In this document: one piece after another, positions 6,740 to 10,289 of the stretch
Layout of the letters: each line of letters begins with the position of its first letter
Numbering within the stretch: position 1 is the stretch's first letter
Assembly: GCA_964437215.1 (NCBI GenBank)
Contig: CAYTFZ010000091.1
Span: 1-10,289, forward strand
Reading direction: 5' to 3'
Length of the DNA: 10,289 bases
From: JAAYAN01 sp964437215
Lineage (GTDB): Bacteria > Bacteroidota > Ignavibacteria > Ignavibacteriales > Melioribacteraceae
The notes under the pieces: generated by a model
What the model was told of the DNA's origin: nothing
The model's database searches: none
What the model saw: only the letters and a program-made list of their open reading frames with translations
Translations under genes and position numbers: made by a program

Positions 6740-7714
6740 ATGATAGATCTAAAAACAAACTATTTAGGATTAGAATTACATAATCCTTTGATTGTTGGAA
6801 GCTGCGGTTTGACAAAAAATGCCGAAAAGATGTACGAATGCCAGAAAGCCGGAGCCGGAGCCGTAGTTGTTAAAAGTCTTTTTGAAGAAGCTTTGGCTTT
6901 GGAACAGATAAAATTATCGGAAGCGCTCGAAGATCATCCCGAAGCTTACGATTACAAATATGCAAACATCGAAAAAATGTACGGCTCGGAGCAATATTGC
7001 GAAATCATCCGCGAAGCTAAGAGGAAACTGAATATACCTGTAATTGCAAGCTTAAACTGCATTTCGGAAAAATGGTGGAAAAATTATGCGAAACAAGTGG
7101 AAGAAGCCGGAGCAGATGCAATTGAGCTGAATATTTACACTACGGTTTATGACGAAGCTGTATCTGCCTCGGAAGTGGAATACAATTATTTAAGGATTGC
7201 AGAATCTGTAAGAAAAAGCGTATATATTCCTGTTGCCATTAAAATCAGCAAATATATAACAGCATTTCCAAATCTTGCATTCCTTTTGGAAAAAAGAGGA
7301 ATCAACGGACTTGTAATGTTTAATAAATTTGTTGAACCGGATATCGATATCAGCAAAATGGAATTACGTTCTGTTTTTAATTTCAGCAAGCCGGAAGATT
7401 TCCTCGTTACTTTAAGGTGGATTGGAATCTTGTCGGGCGAAAGAAATATTGATTTATGTGCTTCAACCGGAATTTTTGATTCCGAAGATGCAATTAAAGT
7501 TTTACTTGCCGGCGGGAAATCTTTTCAGGTTGTTTCTGCAATATATAACAATGGTTTTTCTCACATTCGGCAAATGTTAGACGGAATAACTGAATGGATG
7601 AAAAAAAATAATTTTTCATCTATCGAAGATTTCCGCGGAAAACTGAGTTTTAAAAGTTCGGAACTTAATAATCAGTTTTTACGCGCACAGTTCATCGAAA
7701 AAACAGATATTTAG
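6740..7714 (+). CDS. Dihydroorotate dehydrogenase-like (PreA-like) flavoprotein
   Basis: 324 aa TIM-barrel flavoprotein of the DHOD/PreA superfamily. Visible family elements are NPLIVGSCGLT (15-25), GAGAVVVKSLFEE (38-50, with K45 at the FMN-contact position), IPVIASLNC (99-107), IELN (128-131), VAIKIS (165-170, K168 at a second FMN-contact position), GLVMFNKF (190-197), and STGIFDSEDAIKVLLAGG (242-259) for phosphate binding. Where true DHODs have N-x-S-C-P-N with the catalytic Cys or Ser, this protein has N131-I-Y-T-T-V, so Thr134 stands at the base position. It is therefore probably not the pyrimidine-pathway DHOD; members of this subgroup are annotated 'dihydroorotate dehydrogenase-like' in Bacteroidota and relatives, often near pyruvate:ferredoxin oxidoreductase as I recall. 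First gene of the plus-strand block. Start ATG 6740 follows the palindrome and has only a weak purine stretch upstream. Reaction unknown. Confidence 0.88.
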   Translation: MIDLKTNYLGLELHNPLIVGSCGLTKNAEKMYECQKAGAGAVVVKSLFEEALALEQIKLSEALEDHPEAYDYKYANIEKMYGSEQYCEIIREAKRKLNIPVIASLNCISEKWWKNYAKQVEEAGADAIELNIYTTVYDEAVSASEVEYNYLRIAESVRKSVYIPVAIKISKYITAFPNLAFLLEKRGINGLVMFNKFVEPDIDISKMELRSVFNFSKPEDFLVTLRWIGILSGERNIDLCASTGIFDSEDAIKVLLAGGKSFQVVSAIYNNGFSHIRQMLDGITEWMKKNNFSSIEDFRGKLSFKSSELNNQFLRAQFIEKTDI

Positions 7715-7726
7715 ATAAAGGGAAAA

Positions 7727-8971
7727 ATGAACAAAAGCACACTTCTTAAAACAATCGGTCCGGGAATTCTTTTTGCCGGAGCAGCAATCGGCGGCTCGCA
7801 TTTAATTCAATCTACCCGCGCAGGAGCCGATTATGGTTTTCAGCTTATCTGGCTGGTTTTAATTATCAATTTCATTAAATATCCTTTTTTCGAATACGGA
7901 ATAAGATATACAACCGCAACAGGCAAAACACTTATCGAAGGATATAAAGAGCTTGGTAAATGGGCGGTTGTAACATTTTTTATTTTTAATCTTTTAACAG
8001 CAACCGTAAATGTTGCAGCAGTTACAATTGTTACAGCCGGTTTAACAGGTCATTTATTCGGATTAAAATTAAGCGCATTTCAAATAAGCATAATTTTAAG
8101 CATTTTTGCTATCACCCTTCTTTTTATAGGGAAATATCCACTGCTCGATAAATCTGTTAAAATAATGATAACTTTACTTGCTATTTCAACAACCATTGCT
8201 ATGATTTTGGCAATGAGCAACTCTTCTACTACAGAAAACAGCGCTGCGGCTGCTGAACTTTGGACCGGCGGAGGAATTGCTTTTTTAATTGCATTAATGG
8301 GTTGGATGCCTGCACCTATTGAATCTTCAGTTTGGCCATCATTATGGGCTCTCAAAAGACGAGACCAGACAAAATATATTCCTAATTTAAAAGAAGCGCT
8401 TATTGATTTTAAAATCGGTTACATAGGCACCGCAATTTTAGCAGTTTTTTTTGTAATGCTTGGTGCATATATTATGTTCGGCAGCGGTGAAAAGTTTTCT
8501 TCGGACGGAGTGGCTTTTTCTGGACAGCTTGTTTCATTATATACAAAAACTTTAGGAAACTGGAGTTTCTGGTTGATTTCTGTTACTGCTTTTATGACTA
8601 TGCTGAGTACCGTTTTAACTGTAGTAGATGCATACCCGCGCACTTTAGAAGTTTCGATGAAAGAGATTTTTCCTTCTGCTAAATCATCGGGTGAAAAATT
8701 ATATTGGATATGGGTTGTGGCTAATGTTCTTGCTGCTTTAGTGATAATCGGTGTCTTTACTAAATCAATGCGCCAGCTTATTGATTTTGCAACGGTTCTT
8801 TCGTTTCTTGCTGCCCCCGTTTTTGCTTTTATAAATTATAAAACAGTTACTTCCGGTAACATAGAAGAAAAATTCAGACCTTCAGGATTCATGCGGAAAT
8901 TAAGCTGGTTCGGATTTTCTTTTTTAGTAATTTTCAGTCTGATTTATATTTATTCACTTTATTTTATTTGA
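7727..8971 (+). CDS. Divergent Nramp-family (SLC11-like) transporter lacking DPGN
   Basis: 414 aa integral membrane protein with about 11 hydrophobic helices (roughly 10-29, 39-58, 78-105, 117-135, 144-163, 181-201, 230-250, 278-300, 326-345, 350-370, 392-412), the Nramp layout. The first helix aligns without gaps to MntH: GPGILFAGAAI, four residues, then RAGADYGFQLIW. At those four positions the canonical metal-binding DPGN is replaced by G22-G23-S24-H25. In helix 6 the canonical MPH is M194-P195-A196, so Met and Pro remain but His is lost. Known Nramps use the TM1 Asp and Asn and the TM6 Met for manganese or iron, so ion choice or coupling must differ here; the substrate is unknown. ATG 7727 follows the upstream stop by 12 bp, with AAAGGGA as ribosome-binding site. 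Its TGA is 5 bp before the SDR ATG. 'Divalent metal transporter' is a family label, not a demonstrated role. Confidence 0.9.
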   Translation: MNKSTLLKTIGPGILFAGAAIGGSHLIQSTRAGADYGFQLIWLVLIINFIKYPFFEYGIRYTTATGKTLIEGYKELGKWAVVTFFIFNLLTATVNVAAVTIVTAGLTGHLFGLKLSAFQISIILSIFAITLLFIGKYPLLDKSVKIMITLLAISTTIAMILAMSNSSTTENSAAAAELWTGGGIAFLIALMGWMPAPIESSVWPSLWALKRRDQTKYIPNLKEALIDFKIGYIGTAILAVFFVMLGAYIMFGSGEKFSSDGVAFSGQLVSLYTKTLGNWSFWLISVTAFMTMLSTVLTVVDAYPRTLEVSMKEIFPSAKSSGEKLYWIWVVANVLAALVIIGVFTKSMRQLIDFATVLSFLAAPVFAFINYKTVTSGNIEEKFRPSGFMRKLSWFGFSFLVIFSLIYIYSLYFI

Positions 8972-8976
8972 TTGAA

Positions 8977-9726
8977 ATGGAGAAAAAAGTTTTTGTAATA
9001 ACAGGAGCTGCCCAGGGAATCGGTCTGGCCGCATTTTATCACTTTTTAGGCAGCGGTAATAATGTTGCTGTTTTGGATTCTGATAGGCAGGCATTAAAGT
9101 TTCTTTCGGAAAAAATGCCCTCCAGCGAAAATTTTTTACTTCTTGAATGCGATGTTTCTGATGAGTCTCAGGTTAATGATGCAGTATTAAAAATTACCGA
9201 AAAATTTTCTTCGGTTGATGTTCTTGTAAACAATGCAGCTATAAATATTGTAAAAAAAATCACAGAACTCTCTAAAAACGAGTGGGATAAAGTAATCGGC
9301 ACTAATTTAACCGGAATATTTCTTACGGTTAAATACTTACTGCCCATTTTCCGGAACGGATGCGGAAAAATTATAAATATTTGTTCAACGCGGGCTTTTC
9401 AATCGGAAGCTGACACTGAAGCTTATTCTGCATCAAAAGGCGGTGTGTTTTCTTTAACTCATTCGCTTGCTGCAAGTCTGGGTCCCAATATTCTTGTTAA
9501 TTCTATTAGTCCCGGTTGGATTAACACCGAAGGATTTAAGCACTCAATTAATACCAAAATAGATATTTCAAAGGAAGATCATCTTCAGCATTCCGCTGGA
9601 AGAGTAGGCATTCCGAAGGATATTGTTGAAATGATTGATTACCTCAGTTCGGATAAAGCAGATTTCATAACCGGACAAAATTTTATTATTGACGGCGGTA
9701 TGACAAAAAAAATGATTTACATTTAA
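8977..9726 (+). CDS. Short-chain dehydrogenase/reductase (classical SDR)
   Basis: 249 aa, typical length for a classical SDR. The nucleotide-binding motif TGAAQGIG is at 9-16; Asp34 at the end of strand 2 (AVLD) favours NAD(H) over NADP(H); DVSD is at 59-62 and NNAA at 85-88. The catalytic tetrad is complete: Asn110, Ser137, Tyr150 and Lys154 (YSASK). The C-terminal part has SPGW (178-181) and TGQNFIIDGG (232-241), as in glucose dehydrogenase/FabG-like enzymes. The substrate cannot be read from the sequence. I chose ATG 8977, 5 bp after the transporter stop; a TTG at 8968 in the same frame would overlap that stop and add only three residues. Close coupling to the transporter and the flavoprotein suggests a shared pathway, perhaps uptake and oxidation or reduction of a small organic compound, but this is inference. 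Confidence 0.93.
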   Translation: MEKKVFVITGAAQGIGLAAFYHFLGSGNNVAVLDSDRQALKFLSEKMPSSENFLLLECDVSDESQVNDAVLKITEKFSSVDVLVNNAAINIVKKITELSKNEWDKVIGTNLTGIFLTVKYLLPIFRNGCGKIINICSTRAFQSEADTEAYSASKGGVFSLTHSLAASLGPNILVNSISPGWINTEGFKHSINTKIDISKEDHLQHSAGRVGIPKDIVEMIDYLSSDKADFITGQNFIIDGGMTKKMIYI

Positions 9727-9729
9727 AAC

Positions 9730-9734
9730 GGAGG
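9730..9734 (+). promoter_or_regulatory. Strong Shine-Dalgarno before the DinB gene
   Basis: GGAGG lies 4 nt before ATG 9739 and fixes that start. It shows that this genome uses canonical Shine-Dalgarno initiation for at least some genes, which is uncommon in classical Bacteroidia and helps the taxonomic guess. Confidence 0.75.
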
Positions 9735-9738
9735 ATTT

Positions 9739-10239
9739 ATGTTCAGTAAAAAAGAAGATTTTTTAATGGCTTTAAAAAACGAACACATGGCAACAATTAA
9801 AGTACTAGAAATGATTGACGAATCGAAAAAAGCCGTAAAGTTAAACGATAATCTGAGAACGTTGGAAAGAATGGCTTGGCATATCACCCAATCGGTAACC
9901 GAAATGCCTCATAAAGTCGGCTTAGTGGATGAAGATTACCTCGAAAACAAACCGATACCGGCAACAATGAAAGAGCTGATTTCCGAATACAAGAAATACG
10001 GAAAAATGCTGGCAGAAGCTGTTAAAAGCCGATGGACAGATGAGGATCTTCAAAAGGAAATTAATCTTTACGGAGAAATGTGGAAAAACGGGCAGACTTT
10101 ATACGTAATAATTGTTCACGAAATTCACCACCGCGGCGAAATGATTGCATTAATGCGCGCACTTAATATGAAAGTGCCTGGAATTTACGGTCCGGCAAAA
10201 GAAGAATGGTCAAATTTCGGAATGCCGGCAATGGAATAA
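9739..10239 (+). CDS. DinB-family four-helix metalloprotein
   Basis: 166 aa, the typical size of DinB/YfiT-like proteins. The family's three-histidine metal site is visible: His48 in MAWHIT (45-50) and the C-terminal HEIHHRGEM (127-135) with His127 and His131. DinB-superfamily proteins include thiol-dependent S-transferases, among them bacillithiol- and mycothiol-using enzymes, as well as members with unknown roles. Which thiol or substrate applies here is unknown. The name comes from a Bacillus damage-inducible gene and does not imply DNA repair; this is not the DinB DNA polymerase IV. Last gene of the plus-strand operon, 12 bp after the SDR gene, with a strong GGAGG site and a terminator starting 9 bp downstream of its stop. 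Confidence 0.9.
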   Translation: MFSKKEDFLMALKNEHMATIKVLEMIDESKKAVKLNDNLRTLERMAWHITQSVTEMPHKVGLVDEDYLENKPIPATMKELISEYKKYGKMLAEAVKSRWTDEDLQKEINLYGEMWKNGQTLYVIIVHEIHHRGEMIALMRALNMKVPGIYGPAKEEWSNFGMPAME

Positions 10240-10247
10240 AAATTGTA

Positions 10248-10289
10248 AGGGAAATGAATACATTTCCCTATTTGTTCTTATTCATCTTT
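10248..10289 (+). terminator. Rho-independent-type terminator of the plus-strand operon
   Basis: A perfect 9-bp stem (AGGGAAATG, 10248-10256, pairing with CATTTCCCT, 10261-10269) closes a 4-nt AATA loop. It is followed by a T-rich but interrupted tail to the window end (TTTGTTCTTATTCATCTTT from 10271). Its position 9 bp after the DinB stop marks the end of the operon. The stem is AT-rich and the T-tract is not continuous, so efficiency may be moderate. Confidence 0.7.

Noticed and set aside
8080..8355. Minus-strand 91-codon open frame inside the Nramp-like gene
   Set aside because: Its apparent hydrophobicity mirrors the transmembrane helices on the other strand; no start signal or known motif.
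10248..10269. Hairpin considered as a transposon end or attachment site
   Set aside because: It is a short stem right after the last stop codon with a T-rich tail, and no transposase or integrase is nearby; a terminator explains it.

Overview
The window is AT-rich bacterial chromosome, fully packed with protein genes. It holds ten genes in two divergently transcribed blocks, back to back around a 139-bp intergenic region. I see no rRNA, tRNA, CRISPR array, insertion sequence or phage gene. The family mix points to the Bacteroidota/Ignavibacteriota/Chlorobi side of the tree: an alpha2-type glycyl-tRNA synthetase, a DUF4905-like protein, a PreA-like 'dihydroorotate dehydrogenase-like' protein and an Nramp relative without the DPGN motif. 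Clear Shine-Dalgarno sequences in front of several genes argue for Ignavibacteriota or a relative rather than classical Bacteroidia. This assignment is inference from family recall, not from a search.

Left block (minus strand, 6600 down to 43). Six genes lie head to tail with gaps of 26 bp or less, or with overlaps, so they probably form one operon. In transcription order they are: a soluble PAS hybrid histidine kinase whose C-terminal receiver has lost its phosphoacceptor aspartate; a DUF4905-like protein; AMMECR1; MEMO; a Rossmann-fold/DUF2520 protein; and glycyl-tRNA synthetase. AMMECR1 and MEMO overlap by 17 bp and are two parts of the AmmeMemoRadiSam set. The radical SAM partner is not in the window. 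GlyRS has an unusual start region: the only good ribosome-binding site is placed for an ATC codon.

Middle (6601-6739). This divergent regulatory region carries a 16-bp palindrome, TGTAA-N6-TTACA, with the geometry of a CRP/FNR-family operator. It sits just in front of the right block.

Right block (plus strand, 6740 to 10239). Four genes with gaps of 12 bp or less form a probable operon: a PreA/DHOD-like flavoprotein with the catalytic SCPN motif replaced, a divergent Nramp-type transporter with DPGN replaced by GGSH, a classical SDR oxidoreductase, and a DinB-family metalloprotein. A strong hairpin followed by a T-rich stretch closes the block at 10248-10289.

The most interesting points are the modified active or ion-binding motifs in three proteins (receiver, DHOD-like, Nramp-like), the AMMECR1-MEMO pair in an operon with a kinase and GlyRS, the possible ATC start of GlyRS, and the candidate CRP/FNR-type operator.
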